Of a stretch of 64,000 nt of DNA, positions 47,264 to 58,561 are shown one piece after another (position 1 is the first letter of the stretch; each line of letters begins with the position of its first letter). The notes below the pieces were generated by a model, which was given only the letters and a program-made list of their open reading frames with translations, was not told the DNA's origin and searched no databases. Source of the stretch: Tolypocladium sp. Sup5 PDA-1 (lineage: Eukaryota; Ascomycota; Sordariomycetes; Hypocreales; Ophiocordycipitaceae); assembly GCA_000750105.3 (NCBI GenBank), contig JPHH03000003.1:372001-436000 (forward strand), given 5' to 3'. The position numbers were made by a program, and so were the translations under genes.

Positions 47264-50200
47264 ATGACTACCATTGACGAGATGGAAGAGTTCGTCAACT
47301 GGGACAAGGCGGGCGCCAGCGTTGGCAACTCCTTCACTCACGATCCCTCTCTCACTGGCACCATGGCCGCCGGCGCAGACACTGAGAACATGGGGCTCGT
47401 CTTTGAAAACGTCAACGAAGACGACTTCAGCTTCTGTGCGCTCCAGCACTTTTCCCAGAATGCGGATCCCCTCACCGGCGCTCCCGGCCTCGTCGACCTG
47501 CCCATGGACAGCACCCCGGCCCTGGACTTCTTCGAGAACACCGGTTCTCCCTGTGCCCATTGCTCCCTCGGCGGCTATTCCTGCAAGAAGATACGGGAAG
47601 GTCGCTACAAGGGCTACTGCACCAGCTGCGTCGCCCTCCGAGTCGAGTGCAGCTTCGGCGGCTCCGTTTCGGACAGCCTCGACTTCGACACCACCGCCTT
47701 TCCCGCCAACCCGTGGCCCATCATGGGAGACCATCCCAACACCATCTCTGCCCAGGACCTGCTCAGCGATGCGCTCCACACCGGCTCCAATTCGCCGGCA
47801 CTGGACATGCTGAACCTCTCGTCGAGCAACCCGGCTGATGACAGCGGCATGGCGGGAACCAGGCCGGGACCGCCCCCCAAGATCGGGGCCCGCTTCTCCC
47901 GGGAGTCGGTGCGCATTCTGAAGAACTGGCTGACCTCGCACAACCGGCATCCCTATCCCAGCGACGAGGAGAAAGAGGCCCTCCAGCGTCAGACTGGCTT
48001 GAACAAGACGCAAATCACCAACTGGCTTGCCAACGCCCGCCGCCGCGGCAAGGTTCAGGCTCCTCGCTCGACGTCGCCGCACGTGGGCAACTTGTCCGCA
48101 TCCATCGAGATCCCCCAGAGACGGGGGACTCCGGCTCTTGAGGCCATGAACCCCCTGCAGCGTTGGGAGCACTCCCCGCCCGAACACGAACCGGCCTCGG
48201 TGACCGCCATAGCCAGGGCTGTCACGGCCTCGTCGTCTTCGGCCCTGTCCTCTGGACTCAACAGCCCGTTCAGTTTCAACTACACCGATGACGGGTCCAG
48301 CAAGTCCCTCTGCAATCAGTCCTCTACCAGCAGTTTGGGGACCTCGCACTCCGGCAGCGGGTCCCGCGGCTCCGCGTACTCGCATGGCTCGCGCAACTCT
48401 TGGGGCTCTTTTGGATCCGCCCCCTTCAGCACCAGGGGACGTCGCCGCCGCCGGCGGAGGGCGACGCCGGGGCACCCCAAGGAGGGCGCCAACACCCTGT
48501 CTGCCCCTCTCAAGACCTTCCAGTGTACTTTCTGTACCGAGACTTTCCGGACCAAGCACGACTGGCAGCGGCACGAGAAATCTCTCCATTTGTCTCTGGA
48601 GAGATGGGTTTGCGCCCCTGATGGGCCGCGAGCCGTCAACCCGGACAACGGCCAGCTGTCCTGCGTCTTCTGCGGGCTGGTGAACCCGGACGACGCGCAC
48701 ATGGAAGCCCACAACCACTCGGCGTGCCAGGAGCGGACGCTCGAGGAGAGGACCTTTTATCGAAAGGACCACCTCAACCAGCACCTCAGGCTGGTTCACA
48801 ACGTCAAGTTCGTGGACTGGTCCATGAAGCAGTGGAAGGTGGCGACGCCCGAGATCCGATCTCGGTGCGGTTTCTGCGGCATCGTGATGGACACGTGGAC
48901 CATTCGAGTTGACCACTTGGCGGAGCATTTCAAGACTGGTTACTCCATGGCTGACTGGAAGGGTGACTGGGGTTTCGACGTGCCCGTTCTCGACATGGTC
49001 GAGAACTCCATCCCCCCATGTATGCGGCCTCTGCAGTATCCCGTAGACCAGCTACAGGCGTCTAACTTTTAAATAGATCTCATTCATCATGAACGCATCT
49101 CTCCCCTGCCGTACGTAGCCTGCCAGTCTCCGCCCGAGTCACCGCGCAATGCGTACGAGCTGATTAAGCTGGAGCTGGCCTACTTCGGCGCGAACCACTG
49201 GGAGCAGCACCAACGAGCGCCGACGGACGAGGAGATGCAGCTGGAAGGCTGTCGTATCATTTTCGCATCAGAACTGCTGTCGCTGCAGGGCATCGCCACG
49301 CAGGACTCGTGGCTTCGAGACCTGATCATGAGCTCGATGACGACTGCGCAAAAGGCCAGGTTCGGTCCGTTGCGTGGTGCGGCCGAGAGCAGGCTGGCGT
49401 CGCTCAAAATCAACGGCAAGGACAACCTTTTCGAGGAGTGCCCCATGGAGATTCAGCTGCTGGCCTTTGTCAAGGCGAAGAGACTGCTGGGCTTGACCGC
49501 CATGGACGACGAGCTACAGGAGGAGGCTCGCAAGATTGTCGGCCGGGTCGAGGAGGTCTGCACCCATCCGTCCGAGTCGGTAGCCAACTGGCTGTTGCGG
49601 CTCATCACGCACTCGACCAACTGGCTGGCTCCCTTCCGGCGCCGGGCGCATTTGCCACGGACCGAGGACGTGCAGGACATGGCCGTCAGATCCACGGATC
49701 CAACGTCCATCGACTCCACCATCCACAGCTACTCCCGGCTGGAGTGTGAGCTGACGGACTTTTTGAGGCAGAAGCGGTCCGTCGGCATTGAGCCAACGGA
49801 CGAGGATCTCCAAAAGGAGGCCCGTATCATCATTTACGAGTTCGACGACGGCTGGAACCAGACTGCCGCCGACAACCTCCAGTGGCTAAATTCCTTCAAG
49901 CAGCGCCATCCGCCGGAACAGACGGCGCAGAGCGCTCCAGTCAGTTGTCGCGATGTCATGCGACTTTCCGGGGCCCAGGGGTCGCAGTCTACATCCCCAA
50001 CACAGTCCTCTCGTTCTGCTGGCCACAACGACTTTTCGGACCTCCTGAAGCAGGACCTCAACCACGCCAAGGCCATTCCGTTCTTCCTCAACGACGCCAA
50101 CTGCTACCGTAGACTGGCTAGGGAGCTGAGGCGGTGGGTGACGTCGACCATGTCGCCCAACAATCCCAGCCGGCATGTTCCGACCGACGACGAGCTGCAG

Positions 50201-50996
50201 TATCAAGCTCGGTGGATTCTCTATGACGAGTAAGTTTGAGGACGGACAAGATATTACCAAGGCGAGACATGAGCTGACAGACTGCTTTAGCGACGATCCT
50301 TGGAATCAGACGGCGGCAGACAACGCGGAGTGGCTGCAGCGATTCAAGCGTGATATTGGAATCATCAAGGAGGGCCCCGGACTGCCGAAGGGCTATGCGT
50401 GGGCCCTGGAGCAGGGCGGCTCCGGCTTTGCTCCGCCATATGCATTCCCCAAGGGCCATGTAGAGCCGTTCAGCGACAAGGTGCAGGTCAACATGCGGCA
50501 CGGCGCCAAGTCGTTCACGGCAGGCCAGTCGGCGGCGAACAGCTTCCTGGAGACGCTCACGTCGGACAACTGCCGACCGGCCAACGTGTTTTGCTCGCGC
50601 GAGCTGGAGACTGGATTGGTGGACTTTGTAGAACAGAAGGTCGGCGACAGCGGCCTATTCCCCTCTGACGAGGCGCTCCAGGAAAGGGCAAAGCAGATTG
50701 TCCACTCTCCCCAGACGGCAGCGGACGACCCCGTTCTCCTGCAGAAGTTCAAGGACCGGATGCTGGGGAAACTGCCGCACGCTCTCCCCGCCGCGGACGC
50801 AGACGCGCCGTCCCTGCTGCCCACGAACATGGACGTCAACATCTCGGACGAGGAGCTGGGCAACATCCTGCAGGACATGGACTTTGACTTTGACACGGCG
50901 GACATGGGTATGGACATGAGCATGGGCACGGGGATGCTCGAGGAGGCCGAGGACGCGGGCGGCGTGAGCCTGGGGCTCACCGGGTTCAAGGACTAG
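47264..50996 (+). CDS. Homeodomain (TALE/KN) and C2H2 zinc-finger transcription factor with five C-terminal HTH-like modules
   Basis: Three exons, 47264-49019, 49077-50229 and 50291-50996, give 1204 residues. A Cys cluster (97-129) is followed by a TALE-type homeodomain (about 209-264: RILKNWLTSHNRHPYPSDEE, ITNWLANARRRGK with the expected WxxNxRxR helix). A Ser-rich linker and poly-Arg follow, then a C2H2 finger (421-442, CTFCTETFRTKHDWQRHEKSLH) and two further zinc-binding segments (about 467-511 and 535-555). The exon 1/2 join reads NSIPPYLIHHERISPLPY. The C-terminal half repeats a module L..F......PTDEELQxEAR.I....WNQTAADNxxWLxxFK five times (about 613-670, 709-762, 807-861, 933-990, 1072-1126). 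The tail is acidic and Met/Asp-rich, a plausible activation region. It is probably a DNA-binding developmental regulator; the targets are unknown. Confidence 0.87.
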
Positions 50997-51782
50997 GGCC
51001 CGCTGTTTACGATTGAGGAGGTGCGGGTTTGCTGACGATGCTGACGACGACGGCGGAAAGGGGGATATTCAACTTGTAATGCGGCACGGTGGACGGGCCA
51101 CCGTTATACCTCAACGGATGTCGGGGGGACGAGACACATAAAGTGAGCTTTGGATATGTCACGGACAGGATTCATAGGCGGCGTTTTGCAATTGTATAGG
51201 AAATACCAATCCCAGCTTTGATATCCGAACACAGCAGTGGTTAATGCTACATTCGATTCGAAGTGCACCAACACTGTATTATCTAGGCCGTAAGCTGCAA
51301 GTGGCTTGCAAGCCACCAACCTCGAAGGATGCGACCCCGGGGATCGATCGCTGCCAACAGCGCTGCCCCACTGTAGCATCCGGAAGCGCAACGAGCCGCC
51401 GCGGCACCAACGTCCACCCATTGAATCATAGTTGTGTCATTCTATTCGGAGGCTCTCCTGACAGTGTCACCAAGCCGGCCGCTTTTTCATAGGCATGCGA
51501 ACAATGGTGACTGGTGCTGGCTGTGGCACCACCAGAAGAAGGCATGGCTAGAGCACTTCATGGTCCAATGGGTCGATGACTTCACGTGCCACACGGTGCG
51601 TGCAGGAGCTGCCTTGGATTGGACGGGAGCTGACTCCCGAGCACAACCACCACGCTTGGGACATCGTCGCGCAACAGCAGCAGCGCCATCATGCCCCCGA
51701 CTTGACCACTGCCCGAGGTACCGGCCCATTGGGAAACGACAAGCCGGCGCACGACCCGAATTTCGAGCCCGCGACCGCCGCG
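50997..51782. other. Intergenic region
   Basis: About 0.8 kb between co-directional genes. No supported ORF apart from an open extension upstream of the ATG at 51783 (ATG at 51576 in frame). It likely holds the 3' end of the homeodomain gene and the next promoter. Confidence 0.5.
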
Positions 51783-52616
51783 ATGCCAACATACCTGTGC
51801 CACGGCTTCCGGTGGCACCGTCGGGACATTCGCATCTTCGTCATCGTCAACAACCTCGAGGACGCCACCCCCGACTGGCTCATCGGCCGAAGGAGCTCGG
51901 CGCTGATACTCAGTCAATTCGCCAAAGCCTTCGACTTTCTGCCGAAGCAAATACCCGCGCCACAACCAGCCGCCGCCCCCGCGGAGGGCAGGGAGGCAGC
52001 GGCGCTGCACCGCGACGACGACTTCTCGGTCCCTCCGCCGCGGGTGCCCGCCTGCGACGACAATGTCCTGGCCAACGAGTGGTCGCCGGTGAAGCTGCTG
52101 GAGGAGTACGACCTGGAGGAGACGGCCAGCGCGGCGCGGCCGTATGCCTACGTCGCCGACTACGCCGTTCGCGTGGACCTCAGCGTCAGCGTGGCCGACG
52201 AGATGGCCAGGTACGAGGCCGTGGCGAAGCAGCGGGAGGGCAGTTGGTTCGAGGAGCTGAGGGATCAACTGCAGGCCGGAGCGGCCATACAGTGGTACGT
52301 CGTCGCGTGCGCGGACGAGGAGCGGGCCGTGCCGGAGGAGGACCTGGACGACGAGAGCTCGGATGAAGGCCCGCCGACGCCAACGAGGGAGCTCCCGATA
52401 AGGCAATACCTACAGACGACGGCCATCGCCGCGGCAGACAGGCCGGCCACGGGCGGCGGGAGGTCCCGCGACGGGGGCACGCCCAAGCCAGACGACGTCC
52501 AGCTGCCCGAGTTCCTCAGCGAGGACCCGTTCAAGGCGAGCCAGCAACATGGGCTGAGACACAAGCTGTCGACCAAGGGGCTGCGCCGGCTGTTCTCGAA
52601 AAAGGACGGGTCATGA
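51783..52616 (+). CDS. Conserved-looking fungal protein of unknown function
   Basis: A single exon of 277 residues from the ATG at 51783. The N-terminus (MPTYLCHGFRWHRRDIRIF then VIVNNLEDATPDWLIG) is hydrophobic-aromatic and reads like a folded, conserved core. The middle contains SPVKLLEEYDLEET and a segment ending GSWFEELRDQL, followed by an acidic loop (EEDLDDESSDEGPPTP). The C-terminus is basic (HKLSTKGLRRLFSKKDG). No signal peptide, membrane span or catalytic motif was seen. I recognise the opening as of a type found widely in Pezizomycotina but cannot assign a role. The frame is open to an ATG at 51576, adding 69 low-complexity residues; the downstream start is preferred because the conserved-type sequence begins there. 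Confidence 0.65.
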   Translation: MPTYLCHGFRWHRRDIRIFVIVNNLEDATPDWLIGRRSSALILSQFAKAFDFLPKQIPAPQPAAAPAEGREAAALHRDDDFSVPPPRVPACDDNVLANEWSPVKLLEEYDLEETASAARPYAYVADYAVRVDLSVSVADEMARYEAVAKQREGSWFEELRDQLQAGAAIQWYVVACADEERAVPEEDLDDESSDEGPPTPTRELPIRQYLQTTAIAAADRPATGGGRSRDGGTPKPDDVQLPEFLSEDPFKASQQHGLRHKLSTKGLRRLFSKKDGS

Positions 52617-53294
52617 CGGGGCGGCGGCATGCTTTCACGATGATGATGAAATTTTACGAAAGGAAAAGATTGGCCTGGGTTCCGGGAGTCTACGGGGACG
52701 TGCATATTAGTGTATCATTTGGCGGTCTGGTGGGTAGACTGAGAGTCTTGTAATAGTAGTATTGAACTCTCGACCAATTTCCAAAGAGCTGGCTTGCGTG
52801 ATTTGAAGGCGGCTGTTGGGTCTGTTTGAAAGGCGTGAGTTCTCCCAGTACACCAACCGCTTCTACATATTAATTAAGTTACTTCGTTCCGCTACGGGGA
52901 TTCAACAGCCCAATTGAGAAAACTTCGGCTGGAATCTTCCACCTGTGAAATCTACGATTATACATGTTGAGAATGCCCCCGGGAAAATCCAGTCATTTAC
53001 CGAAACAGGTAGAAACGCATCTTAATTGCTGTCCAGCGAGTCTTCTCTGGACGCGTCCGATATCGCGTCCAGCTGGGCCTTGCATGACGTCGCCGTCACG
53101 TGTGGATACCACGACCAAAGGTACGTCCACGACGCAGCTCCAACAGCCGCGCCCAACGGCGTCCGCAACATCGATCGCAGGCTCGTTGCACAGCAAGCCG
53201 CGCCCTGCTGCTGCTGCTGCTGCTGCTGGCATCCATTGCGCATGGCGAACGCCTGAACTGTCGGCTCCTAGCACCCACCGCGACCGCCGCCCGC
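52617..53294. other. Intergenic region with CTG repeat
   Basis: About 0.7 kb between two plus-strand genes. A (CTG)n trinucleotide run lies at about 53206-53228, probably in the 5' leader of the transporter gene. The transporter frame is open upstream of the chosen ATG but the sequence there is not transporter-like. Confidence 0.5.
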
Positions 53295-55152
53295 ATGTCC
53301 TTCCGCCCCGTGAGCCCCCTCACCCCGGGGGAGGCGTCCCCGTCGTTTGCGCAGACGGGCGCCGAGTTCACCCTCGACGACAGCGACGACCTGGACGACG
53401 AGCTGGGCGAGGACGAGGACGACGAGGACCTGCGCTCCGAGGTGGGCGGGTCGGAGGCGTACGAGCTGGTGAGCGAGCGGGACGCGTCGAGGGAGCGCAC
53501 AAACGGCCGGGTCGACGAGGCCCTCATCGGCCGGCGGCGGCGGCGGCGGCGGCCCAGCGCGAGCACCGTGGCGAGCTTCCAGCTGTACACGCCCGACGAG
53601 GACTTGGCCGTGCGGAGGAAGTTTGACCGCAAGCTGGTGCTCTTCGTTGCGCTGCTGTTTATGCTCAGCTTCCTGGACCGCTCTAGTACGTCCACCACAC
53701 CTCATCCGACCTGATGATGCATGCACGAGGACATGTCCACTTACACGGAGGCGCAGACATCGGCAACGCCCGCATAGCCGGCATGGACGCGGACCTGCAG
53801 ACCGACCCGCCGCGCGACGACTGGTACGAATGGGCCCTGACGGCCTTTTACATCTCGTACATTGCCTTTGAGTGGATGAGCCTGCTGTGGAAGCTCATCC
53901 CCGCGCACGTCTTCGTGTCCATGATCGTGCTGGCGTGGGGGCTCACCGCGTCGCTGCAGGCCGTCGCGACGTCGTACCCGGTGCTCATCGCGCTGCGCGT
54001 CCTGCTCGGCATCGGCGAGGCGGGCTTCACCGGCATTCCCTTTTACCTGAGCTTCTTCTTCCGGCGCGAGGAGCTGGCGTTTCGCACGGCCATCTTCATA
54101 TCTGGTGACTTTCCTTTGCAACGCGGGCTCAAGGGTCGAGAGGAAGACGCTGACCGGTGTTAGCTGCGCCTCTTGCGACGAGCTTCGCTTCGACCCTCGC
54201 CTGGGCCATTGTCAAGTTCGCCGAGCTCAGCCCCATCGCCCCCTGGCGGCTGCTGTTCCTCATCGAGGGCTTCCCCTCCGTCATCGTCTCCGTCGTCGCC
54301 TGGCACGTCATCCCCGACTCGCCCCAGACGGCGTCGTACCTCACCAAGCGCGAGAAGAAGGTCGCCCGGCTGCGTCTGCGCGACGAGCACTCCTCCTCGG
54401 AAGCCAGCACCGCGAAGCCCACGTCCGGCCTCCGGGGCCGCGACCTCGTCGCCGTCTTCTGCGACCCCATCGCCTGGATCACCGCCGCCATGTTCTTCCT
54501 CACCAACATGGCCTACTCGTCCCTCCCCGTCTTCCTGCCCAAGATCCTCACCGAGATGGGCCACAGCGCCCTCGCGTCGCAGGCCCTCAGCGCGCCGCCC
54601 TACCTCGTCGCCTTCGTCGTCGTCCTCTTCACCGCGCACATGTCGGACCGGCTGCGCGCCCGGACGGTACCCATCGTCTTCCACGCCCTCGCGTCCGCCT
54701 TTGGCTACGGCACCCTCGCCCTCTCCGAGACCCTCCATCTGCCGCCCTTCCTGCGGTACATGGCCGTGTACCCCGCCGCCATCGGCTTCTTCAACGTCGT
54801 GACCCTCATCATCGCCTGGAGCATCAACAACCAGGCCAGCCAGACCCGCCAGGGCGGCGGCTTCGCGCTGATGCAGCTCGTCGGCCAGTGCGGTCCTCTG
54901 GTAGGGACCCGTCTGTACCCGAACAGGGAGGCGCCGTACTACTCGCGGGGCATGCAGGCCTGCGCCTGTGCCATGTTTTCGGTCGCCGTTTTGGCCGTTG
55001 TCCTGCGGATGTACCTTCAGTTCCGGAACAGGACCATGGACAGAATAGAGGAGCAAAAGGCGGCCGACGGCACACCGGTCGAGCAAGAAGAGTTGGTTGG
55101 CCCTGGGAAACGAAAAACAGCGCCGGCAGACAGTTTCAGGTACATGTTGTAA
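53295..55152 (+). CDS. MFS transporter, anion:cation symporter (allantoate permease, DAL5-like) family
   Basis: Three exons, 53295-53685, 53757-54104 and 54164-55152, give 575 residues. An acidic cytoplasmic N-terminus ends in seven Arg (about 80-90). The first membrane helix ends with the family signature SFLDRSNIGNARIAGM, completed across intron 1. The MFS loop between helices 4-6 contains RVLLGIGEAGFTGIPFYLS. Further hydrophobic helices follow, including AVFCDPIAWITAAMFFLTN and VVTLIIAWSINNQASQTRQG. DAL5-type carriers take up small organic anions such as allantoate, dipeptides or vitamins; the substrate here cannot be told. It is longer at the N-terminus than typical members. Its 3' end is 194 nt from that of the convergent gene at 55347. 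Confidence 0.9.
53535..53555 (+). repeat. CGG run encoding poly-Arg
   Basis: A run of CGG codons giving seven Arg in the cytoplasmic N-terminus of the transporter. A low-complexity, probably length-variable tract. Confidence 0.6.
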
Positions 55153-55346
55153 GGAGTGCTGAGAACATTTTTGTCGGCAAGTCTTGCAAACCAATTTTGG
55201 ATAATAAGGGCCTACGGATTACACTGACAATCGTGGCCTGGGTACGGATTACAGCGAGCTTTATATTTATACAATACCACTTCTTTCCAACCGTGAAGTC
55301 GCACGTGGCGTCTCAAACGTATGATACTGAGCGATCCGAGCAACGG

Positions 55347-56792
55347 CTATCCGTACTTCTGAAACAACATCCACGAGGGCGCCCGATACCGGGCCACCCC
55401 CTCTCTCCACCACTCCTCATTCCCATACCGGCTGCGTTCAAACGAGAAGGCGCCGAATCCCCTCTCAGGCTTGCCCTTGAGCGGGTCTGCGGGCCGTTCC
55501 TTGCGACGGTTGGCCTTCCATGCCTCGAACTGTCTGCGCTCTTGCTCGTTCTGCTGCCTCCATCTGTGGTACGCCTGGCTGAGACGCCCGCCGCCTCCGT
55601 GGCAGACTTTGTTGGCCCACTTGCGGAGTCCCACGAAGCGGGGACGTTTGGCAAAGGAATTTGTGAGGCTGCGGAGGGAGAACTGTGATGCTTTGCGCTT
55701 TGATCGTCGGGGAGCAAGCGTCGCAGTGTCCGTCGCCGCAGAAGCGGATGGGGCTGTCGAGGGATTGGGGCTGCTTGGGCGATGTGAGTCGGCGGCGCCG
55801 TCGTATTGGTCCTTGATGGGTCGGATGCTCTCCCAGATGCGTCCCGCGGCATCTTTGGGGCGACCAAGTTCGCCAGGACTGGACGTGGGAGTCTCAGGAG
55901 TGGAAGTGTGAGTGCTTTCCTGTTGTGACAATGAATCACAGGGGAAAACCTCTGAGCTTTCTGCAAGCTCGTAGTGGTTGTAAGATCCTTTCTCCGCCGG
56001 CCTTGGTTCGTCCTGCCACTCCGAGATTGCAGCCGTCGCTTCGTTGATGACTTCGTGATGACTCGTGTCTGCCTTCGCGTCTTGTGTGGATGACGTTGGT
56101 GAGCTCGACCTGAGATATGAGAGTCGATCGTTTGCGTGGCCAAACCGGTCCAGGTCCGAAAAGCTTAGCCTGTTCACGCAGACCGTGGAGACGGGTGACT
56201 GAACTCGAGGAGAGCCGTGGCTGGGGGAAGGATACTCGGACGACGTGCTTCGGCCGACGCGAACGGGCTGCGCTGCCGAGGACAATGGCTCCTGTCTTGG
56301 GCCTAGTTGGAGACTTTCGCCCATCATCTTTAGGAAATCATCCGAGGTAGGTGAGAGATGGATAGGTGATGGGATGGAAGGGCTTTGAAACAAAGATGTG
56401 TCTTCGTCCGACTCTTGCTGGGTTCGATGCCAGCCGCGAGGGCTATCCCGCTGAGATACGGGGAAGATGGCCCCGTTATGGAGGAAAGGAGGAGCCTTGA
56501 CGCCCCAGGTGCTCGAATCAGCGGGATCAAAGAGATCCGGTGCCTGTCGCCGTCCCCTGACCGGTGCGAGCCCGGCTGCTCTGCTCTTGAGGTTCTCCTT
56601 GCCAGGTTCCTATTCGTAAGCAGGAGCAGTCTCCATCTCCACAGATGGCAGCACTTGCGGGAAGATTCTCGACCGACGGGGGCCCAAGGGGCTAGCCTGG
56701 GAGCCGGAGAGCGCGCGACTGTGCAAGGAGGCGTTTTCCGACGGGGTCGCGTAAGGATTCGGGCGTGCAGGGAGGGTGAAGCGGTGAAGCAT
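55347..56792 (-). CDS. Ser/Pro-rich protein of unknown function; frame interrupted by one in-frame TAG
   Basis: From the ATG at 56792 to the stop at 55347 the frame is 482 codons with a single internal TAG at 56612-56610. Upstream of it reads MLHRFTLPARPNPYATPS..APAYE; downstream continues EPGKENLKSRAAGLAPVRG..STWGVKAPPFLHNGAIFP, which reads like coding sequence until the C-terminal Trp/Arg-rich block (AYHRWRQQNEQERRQFEAW, EEWWREGVARYRAPSWML). The TAG could be the end of a 45-nt in-frame GT-AG intron (56654-56610, donor GTGCTG), could be read through, or could mark a broken gene. A short form starting at the next internal ATG (about 56329) is also possible. There is a basic region (APRRSKRKASQFSLRSL) that could be a nuclear signal. 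No family is recognised. Confidence 0.55.
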
Positions 56793-57607
56793 GATGGCGG
56801 TTTGGAGAAGAGGACCCGTGAGGATACTGGTGATGCTGCTGCTGCAGCTGCTGCTGCTGTGCGATGCGGTTTGCTTGATGGTACTGGGGTAAATGAACTT
56901 GGCGAACGTGGGAATGCGGGACGACGGGAGATGCTCAGCAAGCAAGGGGCAAGCAAGCGCTTTCCTCACGTTTTTCATGGCCGCAGGAGCTTGGAAGCTG
57001 GGTAAGTTGGCCCATCTCACAGTAGGAGCTACTGACTCTGACGCAACGCTCTTTTCTTCGTCCTATGTCGGAAGAGTCTACAGATACCTCCATAGAGACA
57101 TGCTTGTCAATGTCATTAGAGTCAAACATTCCCGGACCCTCTCTCTCCGGGTGTAACGCTGTGAACTCATAGGTCGAATGCTCCGGGGCCCATCCATCCG
57201 CGATGCTTCCATCAAAACTTGCACCGTCATAGTTGACGTCCTCGATGATGAAGATGGCACAACCTGGTTCCCGACCGTGAATCAGGTGTGCGGTGCATAA
57301 CAAAGGATGTGCTACAGTGGACTGGGAACGCAGATTGTTGTAGCAGTCTATAGCCGGGGGTCAGGAACTCGGGATGCTTCTCGACCCGCGGAGGATCCGA
57401 GCGTGAAATGAGGTGCGTTGCCTTGTTTCCCCGGTAAGCGCACGGCTACCCGTTTGCCGTGTACGAGTACCTATTGGCTCCGTTTTCCCCCCAAGAGCTT
57501 ATATAATCTGGCTCACCAAAGAGGCTCCTACCTCCATGAGACTCTCTCACTCTTTCCACGTCCTCGGCGTTCCGCTCATCTGCCACCCAACATCGACCGC
57601 CGAGGCA
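56793..57607. other. Intergenic region with a possible gene remnant
   Basis: About 0.8 kb between divergent genes. A minus-strand frame (57303-56935, no ATG at its 5' end) has protein-like composition (GCAIFIIEDVNYDG, SIADGWAPEHSTYEF) but no partner exon; it may be a decayed fragment. CTG-type repeats (about 56833-56857) lie inside the upstream coding frame of the neighbouring gene, not in a separate element. Confidence 0.35.
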
Positions 57608-58561
57608 ATGGAGAATCCACATACGCCGACGTCAGCGACGTATGCCGTGTCACGCTCGCATGGCAAACAACAGGGCGAGTCCCTTTACACTGCCAGGCTC
57701 AGAGAAAGGAGGAGGGCCCAGGGACAAGCGAGGTCCTCTGATGGATCCGAGTCTGAAGACGAGATTGAGCCAGGTCAGTTCGTGCAACATGTCCTCGGAT
57801 AGGCCTTCTGGCTCAACCAATTCGGGGTAGGCGCTGTGCTTTTGCATAAAATGTTCAATCGAAAAGTAGTCCTACAGCCTGACAATACTGTCATCAAGTC
57901 TGGGAAACGCATAGCTATGGGAGAGGCGGAGGCGCTTAGAGTCGCCGCTCACGCTGGAGTCCCAGCCCCATGTGTTCACGATGTGCACTCTACTTCCGAT
58001 GGTCAAGGCCGCATACGCATGGAGTATATCAAAGGACAACCTCTTGATAAGCTGTGGCCCGATGTGTCGGCCCAACAAAGGAAAGACATGGCCCTGCAGC
58101 TTCGGGAGATAGTCGAAAAGATGCGATCTGTGGCCGGCCCCCCCAATCTCATCGGCGCTTGTGATGGTACTGAGATCCGGGACACAAGGATATACTTCAC
58201 GTACCATTCCCCTCCGTGTCGTGATGAAGAAGGCTTCAACGAGTTTTTATTATCAGCCCTCTACAAACACACACCACCGCTCGTGCGGGAGGCGTTTTGC
58301 CGGCGACTGCGAACAAATCATCGCATTGTTCTCTCCCACTGCGATCTCACGCCCAGAAACATCTTGGTCGAAGACGGAAGAATCAAAGGACTTGTGGACT
58401 GGGAGGATAGCGGATGGTATCCAGAATACTGGGAGTATGTCAAATTCTTCCAGCGCACTGCTGACAAGGACTGGAAACAGTACGCAGAGGACATTTTCCC
58501 TGAGCTATATCATGATGAGTTGGTTGATTTCATCGCCATGTCAAAGTGGCAGGACTCTTAG
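57608..58561 (+). CDS. Aminoglycoside phosphotransferase/choline kinase-fold protein (APH family)
   Basis: Two exons, 57608-57773 and 57831-58561, give 298 residues; the join reads EIEPGAVLLHKMFNRKVV. ATP-site features are a candidate Lys in NTVIKSGKRI and EAEALRVAAHAGVPAP. The Brenner motif is LSHCDLTPRNIL with catalytic Asp227 and Asn232, and the metal-binding Asp is in GLVDWEDSGWYPEYWEY (Asp245). The family phosphorylates hydroxyl groups of small molecules; fungal genomes contain many members of unknown substrate. The key residues are intact, so it is probably active. An upstream in-frame ATG (57537) is possible; 57608 gives the normal length. Confidence 0.8.

Noticed and set aside
47231..48928. 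565-codon minus-strand open frame
   Set aside because: It lies antisense to the first exon of the homeodomain gene, is Gly/Val/Arg-rich and has no motif. It reflects codon composition of the real gene.
54160..55194. 344-codon minus-strand frame
   Set aside because: Antisense to transporter exon 3; Gly/Glu/Asp-rich with no family motif.
54105..55688. 527-codon plus-strand frame over the transporter 3' end
   Set aside because: It overlaps transporter exon 3 in another frame and runs into the antisense of the next gene. Composition is Arg/Pro/His-rich.
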